Positions 24,752 to 32,872 of a DNA stretch of 64,000 nucleotides are shown in pieces. The notes beneath the pieces were generated by a model that was given only the letters and a program-made list of their open reading frames with translations, had not been told where the DNA came from and ran no database searches. Every line of letters begins with the position of its first letter. Position 1 is the stretch's first letter. The stretch lies in the NCBI RefSeq assembly GCF_002886045.1, contig NZ_CP025791.1:558001-622000 (forward strand), given 5' to 3'. Origin of the DNA: Flavivirga eckloniae (GTDB lineage Bacteria > Bacteroidota > Bacteroidia > Flavobacteriales > Flavobacteriaceae). A program made the translations under genes and the position numbers.

Positions 24752-27079
24752 TTATGCTTTTTCGACTTTAACAGCACATTTTTTAAAGTCCGGTTCTTTT
24801 GAAATCGGACAGAAAGCATCCAGCGTAACATCGTTAATTAACATGTTTTCATCAAAGAAAGGCACAAAAACCTGTCCTTTGGTTGGCAATCCTCTTTCGT
24901 TTATTGAAGCTGGCAATACACATGAGCCTCTTCTGGAACTTACCTTTACCTTTTCTCCATTTCTAATTCCCAGACTTTTGGCATCATCTGGATGGAACTC
25001 TATATAGGCAGCGGGCATAGCTTTGTGTAGTACTGGAATTCTACGGGTCATGGAACCTGTGTGCCAATGTTCTATAACACGACCCGTATTTAACCAGAAT
25101 GGATATTCTGCATCTGGAGATTCTGCTGCAGGCTCATACGGACGTTGCCAAATAACAGCCTTCCCGTCTGGTTTTCCATAAAAATGGAAATCTTTATCGT
25201 TACTACAAGCAGGATCATATTTAGCATTAAAACGCCATTGCGTTGATTTTCCATTTACATAAGGCCAAATAGCCCCAGATTCCTTTTTAAGAACTTCTAA
25301 AGGTGCCATACCATGTTTTGCGCCTTCATGAAATTGAGTGTATTCTTTGTAAATTTCTTCTACGTGATTTTCTTCACTGTAAGGAAATAAATCACCGAAT
25401 CCCATACGTTTTGCCACCTCAATAGTCATCCATGCATCAGGGGTTGTTTCTCCCGGTCCATCAACCATTTTATCCCAGTGTTGTGTTCTACGTTCTGAAT
25501 TTCCGTATAATCCACTTTTTTCAATATGCCAGGATGCTGGTAATATAACATCGGCTACATCCGATGTTGGTGTTGGAAACACATCTGAAACTACAACAAA
25601 ACAAGATTCTTTCTCCATTCCCGGACGGTAACGACTTGTTTTTGGTAATGACACTAATGGATTTGTAACTTGTGTCCAAATAAATTTAATATCTCCGCGA
25701 TCTACTGCCCTAAACATTTCCGTGGCATGGTATGTAGGTTTAGCAGGGATTCTTTCATAAGGGACTTTCCATATCTTAGCTGCCAAACGTCGGTGTTTTT
25801 CATTCATTACAACACCTTTTGGTAATTTATGAGTAAAGGTTCCTACCTCTCTGGCCGTACCACAAGCAGAAGGCTGACCTGTTAAAGAGAATGGTCCGTT
25901 TCCTGGTTGTGAAATTTTACCTGTTAATAAGTGGATGTTATACACTAAATTATTCATCCAGGTACCTCTGGTGTGCTGGTTCATACCCATACACCAGTAA
26001 GACACTACCTTTTTATTAGGATCGCCATAAATAGCAGCTAAATATTTAATATCCTTTACAGATACTTTAGAGTATTTTGCTACTTTCTCTGGCGTATAAT
26101 CGTTTAAGAATTCTTTATAAGCTTCAAAATCTATTTTAGTAGGCTTATCTTTAAACTTAAATTTATCTTCTACTCCATATCCCATGTTTGTTAGTCCTTT
26201 ATTAAAACTCACATGGTTTTCTACGAATGATTTGTTTACCCAACCATTATTAATAATCTCATAACAAATAGCATTAGCAACAGCTAAGTCTGTTTGAGGT
26301 TCGAATAAGATTGATTTATTAGATGCTGTACTGGAACGCGTTGTTCTGGTGGCGAAATCTATAATTTTTGCACCTCTCCTATTTTTTTGTTCCAGCATTC
26401 TTGAGAATAATACGGGATGCATTTCTGCCATATTATTTCCCCAGGTAATAAAATAATCCGCGTAGTCTATATCTTCATAACATCCCATCGGTTCATCTGC
26501 CCCAAAAGTGGTTAAAAACCCTGCCACCGCACTTGCCATACATAAACGGGCGTTACAATCCAGGTTATTAGTACCGATAGCGCCTTTCATTAATTTAGAA
26601 GCTACATATCCTTCTGGAATAGTAGATTGACCAGAAGTATACATGGCTACAGAATCTTTACCATGTTTCTCAATGGTTTCTTTCATTTTGCTAGCAACAA
26701 GATCTAGCGCTTCATTCAATGGTGTTTGTACGTATCTTCCATTTTTCTTAACCAGAGCATGTGTTAATCTATCTTTGGCTTGAGTACACATTATTTGATG
26801 ATAGCCCTTTACACAAAGTAATCCTTTGTTTACGTCACAATTAGGATCTCCTTTTACCGCTACTGCTTTTCCGTTTTCGGTTCCTACTAAAATACCACAT
26901 CCTACACCACAAAATCTACAAGGACCTTTTTTCCAATCTAGATTTGCACCATCGGGGATACCTTCCTCCTGTTCACTAGCAAATAATATTCCAGGAAACA
27001 TTGTTGCCGCTGCCGTCATAGCAGATAGCGCTGCCATCTTTTTTATAAAACTTCTTCTGTTTGATAATGAATTGTACAT
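24752..27079 (-). CDS. napA: Periplasmic nitrate reductase catalytic subunit
   Basis: A 775-residue Mo-bisMGD enzyme reducing nitrate to nitrite in the periplasm. The Tat signal contains NRRSFIKK (7-14). The N-terminal 4Fe-4S cluster ligands are Cys54, Cys57, Cys61 and Cys89 (CX2CX3CX27C), followed by Lys91. The molybdenum ligand is Cys180 in NARLCMASA. The C-terminal molydopterin-binding domain is complete (SMTRRIPVLHKAMP region). It is preceded by napD (gap 7 bp) and followed by the NapB-like gene (2 bp). Formate dehydrogenase is excluded by the Cys ligand context and the napD partner. Assimilatory NasC-like enzymes lack Tat signals. Confidence 0.95.
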   Translation of the reverse strand: MYNSLSNRRSFIKKMAALSAMTAAATMFPGILFASEQEEGIPDGANLDWKKGPCRFCGVGCGILVGTENGKAVAVKGDPNCDVNKGLLCVKGYHQIMCTQAKDRLTHALVKKNGRYVQTPLNEALDLVASKMKETIEKHGKDSVAMYTSGQSTIPEGYVASKLMKGAIGTNNLDCNARLCMASAVAGFLTTFGADEPMGCYEDIDYADYFITWGNNMAEMHPVLFSRMLEQKNRRGAKIIDFATRTTRSSTASNKSILFEPQTDLAVANAICYEIINNGWVNKSFVENHVSFNKGLTNMGYGVEDKFKFKDKPTKIDFEAYKEFLNDYTPEKVAKYSKVSVKDIKYLAAIYGDPNKKVVSYWCMGMNQHTRGTWMNNLVYNIHLLTGKISQPGNGPFSLTGQPSACGTAREVGTFTHKLPKGVVMNEKHRRLAAKIWKVPYERIPAKPTYHATEMFRAVDRGDIKFIWTQVTNPLVSLPKTSRYRPGMEKESCFVVVSDVFPTPTSDVADVILPASWHIEKSGLYGNSERRTQHWDKMVDGPGETTPDAWMTIEVAKRMGFGDLFPYSEENHVEEIYKEYTQFHEGAKHGMAPLEVLKKESGAIWPYVNGKSTQWRFNAKYDPACSNDKDFHFYGKPDGKAVIWQRPYEPAAESPDAEYPFWLNTGRVIEHWHTGSMTRRIPVLHKAMPAAYIEFHPDDAKSLGIRNGEKVKVSSRRGSCVLPASINERGLPTKGQVFVPFFDENMLINDVTLDAFCPISKEPDFKKCAVKVEKA

Positions 27080-27086
27080 ATGCTTG

Positions 27087-27323
27087 TTAATTTTGTGGAC
27101 TATTAAAACCTGAAACCATTGCTAACAATTTTAGGCTATCTATTTTTTCTATTTTTTCTTTGAGGATTTTATCGGAAGCATCATCTGGAGTATCTGTTAC
27201 TACCACCAAAACATCTTCGTTAGTAGCTGGCGTAACCTCACATTCTTTTAATGTTGACAATGCTTTTATAAGGTCATCTTTTTTACCTTCTTGGGGATGC
27301 GCTAAATAACTTTTTATAGGCAT
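27087..27323 (-). CDS. napD: NapD, Tat-signal chaperone for NapA
   Basis: A 78-residue cytoplasmic protein starting MPIKSYLAHPQEGKKDDLIKAL with a ferredoxin-like beta-alpha-beta pattern typical of NapD. NapD binds the NapA Tat signal peptide and delays export until the molybdenum cofactor is inserted. It is the first gene of the operon, 7 bp before napA. It faces moeA across a 216-bp regulatory gap with one FNR-like box for each direction. The sequence is short, so the call rests on size, pattern and position. Confidence 0.8.
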   Translation of the reverse strand: MPIKSYLAHPQEGKKDDLIKALSTLKECEVTPATNEDVLVVVTDTPDDASDKILKEKIEKIDSLKLLAMVSGFNSPQN

Positions 27324-27347
27324 AATAATTTTGGTTAGGTTTTATAA

Positions 27348-27363
27348 AAGATAAAAATATCTT
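27348..27363. promoter_or_regulatory. Palindrome over the presumed napD -7 region
   Basis: AAGATAAAAATATCTT is a perfect inverted repeat with 6-bp arms. It overlaps a weak -7-like TATTTTTA on the minus strand (27352-27359). It may be an additional operator or simply AT-rich sequence. Confidence 0.3.
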
Positions 27364-27381
27364 AATTAGGAGATACAAAAA

Positions 27382-27395
27382 CTGATAAATATCAT
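27382..27395. promoter_or_regulatory. FNR-box-like site for the napD operon
   Basis: CTGATAAATATCAT matches TTGAT(N4)ATCAA at 8 of 10 positions. Its centre is 65 bp before the napD ATG and about 42 bp before the start predicted from the -7-like TATTTTTA, a class II activator position. Confidence 0.65.
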
Positions 27396-27472
27396 AGAAA
27401 AGATGGGGTGAAGTAATTTATACTTAATCTAAATAAGTCTTCCTTCGGATCCTTTTAAAGATATGAAAAAAA

Positions 27473-27486
27473 CTGATAAATATCAT
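27473..27486. promoter_or_regulatory. FNR-box-like site for the moeA operon
   Basis: A second, identical CTGATAAATATCAT whose centre is 60 bp before the moeA ATG. It lies about 43 bp before the start predicted from the -7 element TATATTTG at 27510-27517. It would couple cofactor synthesis to nitrate reductase expression. Confidence 0.65.
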
Positions 27487-27509
27487 ACACAAATAAAAAG
27501 CAGAATCGT

Positions 27510-27517
27510 TATATTTG
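27510..27517 (+). promoter_or_regulatory. -7 promoter element of moeA
   Basis: TATATTTG fits TAnnTTTG. The region where a -33 element would be has none, as expected for an activator-dependent promoter with the FNR-like box just upstream. Confidence 0.55.
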
Positions 27518-27539
27518 CCAGAACATAACGCTATAGTAC

Positions 27540-28718
27540 ATGATAACTATTAATGAAGCTTTAAATGCTGTTAAAATAAATATTAGTCCGCTTTTAAAAG
27601 AAGCTATTAAACCTTTAGAAAGATGTGGTGGCTACCAGTTGTCTAAAGATATTGCTTCACCAATAAACATGCCTCCTTTTAGGCAATCGGCAATGGATGG
27701 TTATGCTTTAAACTTACATAATGATTTATCGTATACATTAATAGGAGAAGTAAAAGCAGGTGATAATCATCAGCCTACTTTAAAGCCAGGAGATGCAGTT
27801 AGAATATTTACAGGAGCTCCGGTTCCTGAAACTGCTAATACTGTTATGATGCAGGAAAAAGTTGCTACTAATGGCTCTAAAATAACTATAGAAAATGATG
27901 TGCCTATAGGTCATAATATTAGACCGATGGGAGAACAAGTTAAAACTGGAGACATTGCTTTAAAAAAAGGTACTAAATTAACACCCGCTGCCATTGGTTA
28001 TTTAACATCATTAGGAATTACCGAGGCTGCTGTTTACAAAAAACCTTCTGTTGCATTAATTACTACTGGGAATGAACTTATTGAAGCCGGCGAACCATTA
28101 GCTTATGGCAAAATATACGAAAGTAACTCGAAAATGCTTTTAAATGCTTTATATAATCTTAAATTTTACGATGTTACTATTCATAAAGTTGAAGACGATT
28201 ACATCAAAACAAAAAACAAACTCGAAACTGTTATCAATAATAATGACCTGGTAATAGTTACGGGTGGAATTTCGGTTGGTGACTACGATTTTGTTGGCAA
28301 AGCGCTTAAAGAATTGCAAGTAAAAGAGGTATTTTACAAAGTAAAGCAAAAGCCAGGAAAGCCTTTATTCTTTGGAAAAAAAGAAGACACAGCCATATTT
28401 GCTCTGCCAGGTAATCCGGCTGCTGCATTATCTTGTTTCTATGCTTATGTGTATATCGCGCTACAAAAAATGATGAACTACAATACGATCGAATTACCTC
28501 GTATTAAAGCAAAGTCTATGTCTGAATTTGTGAAACGAGGTGATAGACCACAGTTTTTAAAAGCGATATATAATGATAATCAAGTTGAAATATTAGAAGG
28601 ACAAAACTCATCCATGTTACAAACATTTGCGCTTTCAAATGCGTTGGTTTTTGTTCCTGAAGATGTTTCTATCATTAATTTAAATGACGAATTAGAGGTT
28701 ATTGTATTACCAGTATAA
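27540..28718 (+). CDS. moeA: Molybdopterin molybdenumtransferase MoeA
   Basis: A 392-residue cytoplasmic enzyme that inserts molybdate into adenylylated molybdopterin. It shows the typical MoeA opening with FRQSAMDGYAL (about residues 48-58), the GAPVPETANTVMMQE segment, a MogA-like domain with TGGISVGDYDF, and KPGKPLFFG followed by ALPGNPAA. The length is normal. It is the first gene of the plus-strand Moco operon, divergent from napD with an FNR-like box in front. The cofactor is needed by NapA. No second moeA is seen here. Confidence 0.95.
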   Translation: MITINEALNAVKINISPLLKEAIKPLERCGGYQLSKDIASPINMPPFRQSAMDGYALNLHNDLSYTLIGEVKAGDNHQPTLKPGDAVRIFTGAPVPETANTVMMQEKVATNGSKITIENDVPIGHNIRPMGEQVKTGDIALKKGTKLTPAAIGYLTSLGITEAAVYKKPSVALITTGNELIEAGEPLAYGKIYESNSKMLLNALYNLKFYDVTIHKVEDDYIKTKNKLETVINNNDLVIVTGGISVGDYDFVGKALKELQVKEVFYKVKQKPGKPLFFGKKEDTAIFALPGNPAAALSCFYAYVYIALQKMMNYNTIELPRIKAKSMSEFVKRGDRPQFLKAIYNDNQVEILEGQNSSMLQTFALSNALVFVPEDVSIINLNDELEVIVLPV

Positions 28719-28727
28719 ACTAAGATT

Positions 28728-29066
28728 ATGAGCTATAAAATAAAAAGTAGAATATGGATTGAATCTGAAGACAACGTACTGCTGGGAGAAGGTCGTGTAC
28801 ATTTATTAAAAGCTATACAAAAGGAAGGCTCACTCTCAAAGGCAGCAAAATCTTTAAACATATCCTACAAAAAGGCATGGCAACTTATCGATTCTGTGAA
28901 TAAATCTGCAAAAAAGCCTGTAACTATAAATAGTATTGGTGGTAAAGGCGGCGGCGGTGCCGAACTTACTGAATACGGACAGTCACTAATTAATGCTTTT
29001 GATGAGATTAACAAGAATTGTTGGGATTTTTTAGATAAGCAATTGGCTAAGATTGAAAGACTCTGA
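28728..29066 (+). CDS. ModE N-terminal-type winged-helix regulator
   Basis: A 112-residue protein consisting only of the LysR/ModE-type winged helix: LLKAIQKEGSLSKAAKSLNISYKKAWQLID is the helix-turn-helix, followed by the wing with GGKGGGGAELTEYG. E. coli ModE also has two molybdate-binding Mop domains; these are missing here, as in many short Bacteroidota homologues. It lies 9 bp after moeA inside the Moco operon and is probably a molybdenum-linked regulator. How it would sense molybdate without Mop domains is unclear. Confidence 0.8.
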   Translation: MSYKIKSRIWIESEDNVLLGEGRVHLLKAIQKEGSLSKAAKSLNISYKKAWQLIDSVNKSAKKPVTINSIGGKGGGGAELTEYGQSLINAFDEINKNCWDFLDKQLAKIERL

Positions 29067-29116
29067 ATATAAATTCCAAACACCAACCACTGAATACAGA
29101 ATACCAAAAACAACAA

Positions 29117-29857
29117 ATGTTACAAACAGAAAACATATACATCTTTTTAATCATACTTCCCGTAGTATCGTTTTTGTATTCTAGTGTGGGGCATGGTGGT
29201 GCTAGCGGGTATTTGGCTCTGATGGCGTTGTTTTCTTTTGCTCCAGAAAGTATGAAACCCACTGCCCTATTGCTAAACTTATTTGTTGCTGGTATATCGT
29301 TTTACTATTATTATAAAGAAGGTTTTTTTAACAAAAAACTATTCTTATCGTTTGCAATTGCCTCAATACCACTAGCCTTTATAGGCGGTATGATTGAAGT
29401 AGATGCCTCCATATATAAAAAGATATTAGCTGTTCTATTAATTTTTGCCATATTAAAAATGCTTAATGTTTTTGGTAAAGAAAACACTTCTATCAGAGAC
29501 ATAAAGCTTTGGCAAGGGCTTGTTGTTGGAGGTGTTATCGGGTTCTTCTCAGGACTCATCGGCATAGGTGGCGGTATTATTTTAACACCTATTATTTTAT
29601 TACTGCATTGGGGCAAGATGAAAGAAGCCGCAGCCGTTTCTGCTCTATTTATTTGGGTAAATTCTGCATCTGGTTTAATAGGCCAATTAAGTAGTGGGGT
29701 TTCCATAGAAAAAGCATCCTTTTTGTTAGTTGTCATCGCTTTAATTGGTGGGGTTTTAGGTGGCTATTATGGTAGCAAAAAAATAAACAATAAAAATTTA
29801 CAATACATTTTGGCTTTCGTATTAATGATTGCTTGTGTTAAATTATTTTTCACTTAA
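29117..29857 (+). CDS. TauE/SafE-family membrane permease
   Basis: A 246-residue integral membrane protein with about seven to eight helices. It has two related halves, each opening with a glycine-rich helix (SSVGHGGASGYLALMAL near residue 21 and SGLIGIGGGIILTPIILL near 145). This is characteristic of the TauE/SafE (YfcA) sulfite/sulfoacetate exporter family, though many members transport unknown anions. It lies in the Moco operon, 50 bp after the ModE-like gene and 1 bp before mobA. A role in oxyanion or sulfur-compound transport connected with molybdopterin or nitrate metabolism is inference. Confidence 0.8.
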   Translation: MLQTENIYIFLIILPVVSFLYSSVGHGGASGYLALMALFSFAPESMKPTALLLNLFVAGISFYYYYKEGFFNKKLFLSFAIASIPLAFIGGMIEVDASIYKKILAVLLIFAILKMLNVFGKENTSIRDIKLWQGLVVGGVIGFFSGLIGIGGGIILTPIILLLHWGKMKEAAAVSALFIWVNSASGLIGQLSSGVSIEKASFLLVVIALIGGVLGGYYGSKKINNKNLQYILAFVLMIACVKLFFT

Positions 29858-29858
29858 A

Positions 29859-30443
29859 ATGATAGACAAAAAAAACATAACAGGTATCATTTTGGCGGGA
29901 GGAAAAAGCTCCAGAATGGGTACAGATAAAGGTTTTTTAACATTAAATGAGAAGCCTTTTATACAACATAGTATTGATGCCTTAACTCCTTTAGTGTCTG
30001 AAATAATAATCGTTTCGGATAATCCGGATTATAATGTTTTAGGCTACGAAAGAGTAACAGACATCATAAAAGATGCCGGACCAGTAGCTGGAATATGTTC
30101 TGGATTAGAAGCATCTAAAACCGATTACAATCTGGTTTTAAGCTGTGATATCCCGTTAATTAAAACCGAAGTACTGGAAAAACTTATAGTAAATAGAGAT
30201 ACGGATGCTGATATTATTCAAATAGAAAGTAACGGAAAAACAATGCCACTAATAGCATTATATAAAAAACAATGTCACATAGTTTTTAATGAGCTATTAA
30301 AGAAAGACGAAAGACGTTTACGCGTGGCTGTTAATCAATGCCGTGTTAAAAATATTCCTTTGGAATCAAAGGATTATAACACAACCATGAACGTGAATAC
30401 AAAAGAAGAATTAAAACAATTGGAACATGCTCATAACCATTAA
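29859..30443 (+). CDS. mobA: Molybdenum cofactor guanylyltransferase MobA
   Basis: A 194-residue nucleotidyltransferase that adds GMP to Mo-molybdopterin to make the MGD form used by NapA. The N-terminal signature ITGIILAGGKSSRMGTDKGF and the later SCDIPLI metal-binding region are clear. I start at the ATG at 29859, one base after the stop of the permease gene; an upstream ATG at 29829 would overlap it. The 3' end overlaps moaD by 17 bp, showing translational coupling. Length is normal for MobA. Confidence 0.92.
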   Translation: MIDKKNITGIILAGGKSSRMGTDKGFLTLNEKPFIQHSIDALTPLVSEIIIVSDNPDYNVLGYERVTDIIKDAGPVAGICSGLEASKTDYNLVLSCDIPLIKTEVLEKLIVNRDTDADIIQIESNGKTMPLIALYKKQCHIVFNELLKKDERRLRVAVNQCRVKNIPLESKDYNTTMNVNTKEELKQLEHAHNH

Positions 30444-30660
30444 ATATTTCGGGCAAATAGCAGAGGTGACTCAGCAAGAAGAAGAATCTTTAGAGTTTTC
30501 GGGAGGTTTGATTTCTGAGCTTATAGAACAGCTTTATGGAAAGTACAACCTGTTAAAGGATAAGGATTTTAAAGTGGCGCAAAATCAGGAACTGGTGAAT
30601 TTAGAAACCGTAGTTTCAGGGAATGAGATTGCATTATTACCGCCTTTTGCAGGAGGTTAG
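30427..30660 (+). CDS. moaD: Molybdopterin synthase small subunit MoaD
   Basis: A 77-residue ubiquitin-like protein starting MLITIKYFGQIAEVTQ and ending LLPPFAGG. The C-terminal Gly-Gly is adenylated by MoeB and then carries the thiocarboxylate sulfur for molybdopterin synthesis. It overlaps the end of mobA by 17 bp. The MoaE partner is encoded 1.35 kb downstream, after moeB. Confidence 0.92.
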   Translation: MLITIKYFGQIAEVTQQEEESLEFSGGLISELIEQLYGKYNLLKDKDFKVAQNQELVNLETVVSGNEIALLPPFAGG

Positions 30661-30874
30661 TCATTTCGACCTACTTGTACTGAGCGTAGCCGAAGCATAA
30701 ACTAAAATCGAGAGGTTTTAAGAAGGTCTCGACTGCGCTCGACCGGACATAGATTAATTGCTTGTATAAAAGAAACTTACAAGTGACGTCAATGCTAGTA
30801 GCGCGGTGTATCGAGAACTATAAAATAGAAAACAAAATAACAAATGGCAGGATGAGATTCTTGCCTACACGGGA
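30661..30874. repeat. Dispersed flavobacterial repeat fragments between moaD and moeB
   Basis: No gene was seen in these 214 bp. CTGAGCGTAGCCGAAGC (30680-30696) and a CTCGACTGCGCTCGACC stretch (30727-30743) are halves of the GAGCGCAGTCGAA-type repeat also present near 56.1-56.3 kb. A degenerate GATTCTTGCCTACACGGGAA unit lies just before moeB. Confidence 0.5.
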
Positions 30875-31942
30875 ATGAGTAGATATAGCAGACATATAAT
30901 TTTATCAGAAATCGGACAGGAAGGTCAAGACAAACTTTCTAAAGCCAAAGTATTGGTTATTGGAGCAGGTGGTTTAGGCTGCCCTGTTTTACAATACCTA
31001 ACTGCTGCCGGTATTGGCACACTAGGTATTGTAGACTTCGATGTGGTTGAACTATCCAATTTACAACGTCAGGTGTTGTTTGGCACATCGTCATTAGGAG
31101 AAAATAAAGCAGAAGCAGCAAAAAAACGTTTGGAAGATTTAAACGATAGTATTTCCATAATCGCTTACCCAGAAAAGTTAACCCATAAAAATGCCATCGA
31201 TTTATTTAATCAATATGATGTTATTGTTGATGGAACCGATAATTTCTCCACACGCTATTTGGTTAACGATGCTTCGGTTATAACCAACAAACCACTGGTA
31301 TTCGGATCTATTTACAAGTTTGAAGGTCAGATTTCTGTATTTAATTATAATAATGGTCCAAGCTATCGTTGCCTGTTTCCTACTCCACCAGAAAAAGGGA
31401 CTGTTCCTAATTGTTCCGAAATAGGTGTTTTAGGCGTATTGCCGGGCATTGTTGGAAGTATGCAAGCTAATGAAGTTCTAAAAGTTGTACTAGGGCTTGG
31501 TAAGCCGCTCTCCGGTGAGCTACTTTGCTACAATGCGCTTAACAATCAAACCATCACATTAAAAATAAACAGATCATCATCAGAAATTGAAACTGTTTTA
31601 AAGAAGAAAGATAGTTTTCATACTCAATATGTTGAAGAACTTTGCGAAGTAAATCATGGTCTGATTTCAATAAAAGAAGTTATTGATCAAACCAATATTC
31701 AAATTATAGATGTTCGTGAACCCCATGAAACGCCTAAAGTTGAAGGTTTAGAAGTCACGTACATTCCATTAAGTGAATTAGAATCGCAGTTAAATAAAAT
31801 TAATCCGGAAAAGAAAAAAGCAATCTTTTGTCAGTCCGGAATAAGGAGCAAACGAGCTGTTTCAATGTTAAACGATTTTGAAATAAACAATTGCTATAGC
31901 ATTATTGAAGGGGCTCCGGAGATACTTGAATTAATAAAATAA
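30875..31942 (+). CDS. moeB: MoeB/HesA-type adenylyltransferase with C-terminal rhodanese domain
   Basis: A 355-residue E1-like enzyme that activates the MoaD C-terminus. The ThiF/MoeB domain has the nucleotide loop GAGGLG (30-35), the DNFSTRYLVND segment and the catalytic-type VPNCSEIG Cys. The C-terminal 100 residues are a rhodanese domain with active-site Cys in FCQSGIRS, which could supply the sulfur. The paired CXXC zinc motifs of E. coli MoeB are not seen (only YRCLFP), so structural zinc is probably absent. This fused form resembles eukaryotic MOCS3 and is common in Bacteroidota. It could also serve ThiS. Confidence 0.9.
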   Translation: MSRYSRHIILSEIGQEGQDKLSKAKVLVIGAGGLGCPVLQYLTAAGIGTLGIVDFDVVELSNLQRQVLFGTSSLGENKAEAAKKRLEDLNDSISIIAYPEKLTHKNAIDLFNQYDVIVDGTDNFSTRYLVNDASVITNKPLVFGSIYKFEGQISVFNYNNGPSYRCLFPTPPEKGTVPNCSEIGVLGVLPGIVGSMQANEVLKVVLGLGKPLSGELLCYNALNNQTITLKINRSSSEIETVLKKKDSFHTQYVEELCEVNHGLISIKEVIDQTNIQIIDVREPHETPKVEGLEVTYIPLSELESQLNKINPEKKKAIFCQSGIRSKRAVSMLNDFEINNCYSIIEGAPEILELIK

Positions 31943-31957
31943 GAAAGAATCATCTAT

Positions 31958-31992
31958 CAGACCTGTCAGGTTTTTTAAACCTGACAGGTCTG
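31958..31992. repeat. CTGTCAGG palindrome between moeB and moaE
   Basis: 16-bp perfect arms (CAGACCTGTCAGGTTT / AAACCTGACAGGTCTG) around a TTT centre. Nearly the same hairpin is at 10586-10619. It lies within a presumed operon, so it may reduce rather than stop transcription. Confidence 0.8.
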
Positions 31993-32014
31993 CGAAACAC
32001 AAAAACACAAAAAA

Positions 32015-32458
32015 ATGGCAGATAAAAAAATAAAAAACGTATTCAGACAAGGCGCTATTTCTTCAGAATTTATTGGAGAATCTATTTATAAACACCAAAC
32101 TAAAACAAGCATAGGCGCTCACAACATTTTCTTAGGACAGGTACGTGCTGATGTTATAGACAACAAAACAGTTTCCGCTATAGAGTATACCGCTTATGAG
32201 GATATGGCAAATGCCAAGTTTCATGAAATTAGAGAAGCTGCTTTTGAAAAATTCGAATTAACCTGCATGCACATATATCATAGTTCAGGAACAGTAAAAG
32301 CTGGTGAAATTTGCTTATTCGTATTCGTATCATCACCAAGACGCAAAGTAGTTTTTGAAGCTTTAGAATTTATTGTTGAAGCCATAAAAGCAGATGTTCC
32401 GGTATTTGGAAAGGAAATGTTTGAGGACGAATCGCATCAGTGGAAAGTTAATAGTTAA
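32015..32458 (+). CDS. moaE: Molybdopterin synthase catalytic subunit MoaE
   Basis: A 147-residue protein with the MoaE features GAHNIFLGQVRADVID near residue 32, the YTAYEDMANAKF region and IYHSSGTVKAGE with SSPRRKVVFEALEFIVE. It combines with MoaD to convert precursor Z to molybdopterin. The stop codon TAA lies inside the first of three TTAATTGT units that begin the four-helix-bundle cassette, as if the insertion happened exactly at the gene's end. Length normal. Confidence 0.92.
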   Translation: MADKKIKNVFRQGAISSEFIGESIYKHQTKTSIGAHNIFLGQVRADVIDNKTVSAIEYTAYEDMANAKFHEIREAAFEKFELTCMHIYHSSGTVKAGEICLFVFVSSPRRKVVFEALEFIVEAIKADVPVFGKEMFEDESHQWKVNS

Positions 32459-32478
32459 TTGTTTAATTGTTTAATTGT
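32455..32478. repeat. Left TTAATTGT repeat array of the four-helix-bundle cassette
   Basis: Three tandem TTAATTGT units overlapping the moaE stop codon. Two units of the reverse complement (ACAATTAA) stand at the other side of the cassette gene (32848-32863), giving terminal inverted arrays. Confidence 0.7.
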
Positions 32479-32497
32479 AAAACTGTTTAATAAAAAT

Positions 32498-32863
32498 ATG
32501 GCATACACATTTTCATTTGAAAAATTAAATGTTTGGGTTGACTCAAAAGAATTGGTGAAATTAATTTATTCAGAGACTAAGAACTTCCCATCTGAAGAAA
32601 AATTTGGATTAACAAATCAATTGAGAAGGGCATCAGTATCTATAGCTTCAAATATAGCTGAAGGCACTTCAAGGAATACTAACAAAGATAAAGCCCATTT
32701 CACCACAATTGCTTTTAGTTCGTTGATGGAAGTTTTAAATCAAATTATAATAGCTAAAGAATTAAATTTTATTGATGAAAATAATTATCAAACCATTAGA
32801 GTAGAAATTGAAAAAATTTCCAATAAACTAAATGCATTACGAAAATCACAATTAAACAATTAA
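32498..32863 (+). CDS. Four-helix-bundle protein (S23/IVS-like, TIGR02436 type)
   Basis: A 121-residue helical protein starting MAYTFSFEKLNVWVDSKELV with the family pattern EKFGLTNQLRRASVSIASNIAEGTSR and a later FSSLMEVLNQI helix. These proteins occur in rRNA intervening sequences and scattered in Bacteroidota genomes; related Avd proteins assist diversity-generating reverse transcriptases. I start at 32498; the in-frame ATG at 32459 would translate repeat sequence. It interrupts the moaE-moaCB gene order and has no evident Moco role. Its flanking 8-mer arrays suggest insertion as a cassette. No reverse transcriptase is in the window. Confidence 0.85.
   Translation: MAYTFSFEKLNVWVDSKELVKLIYSETKNFPSEEKFGLTNQLRRASVSIASNIAEGTSRNTNKDKAHFTTIAFSSLMEVLNQIIIAKELNFIDENNYQTIRVEIEKISNKLNALRKSQLNN
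32848..32863. repeat. Right inverted 8-mer pair of the cassette
   Basis: Two ACAATTAA units, the reverse complement of the left TTAATTGT array, cover the stop codon of the four-helix-bundle gene. Confidence 0.7.
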
Positions 32864-32872
32864 ACAACTAAA

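Noticed and set aside
27324-27539. Moco riboswitch in front of moeA or napD
   Set aside because: I saw no conserved multi-stem structure; the gap is explained by promoters and FNR-like boxes, and the moeA leader is only about 17 nt.
29829-29858. Upstream ATG as the mobA start
   Set aside because: It would overlap the permease gene end and add ten residues not typical of MobA; the ATG at 29859 directly precedes the MobA signature.
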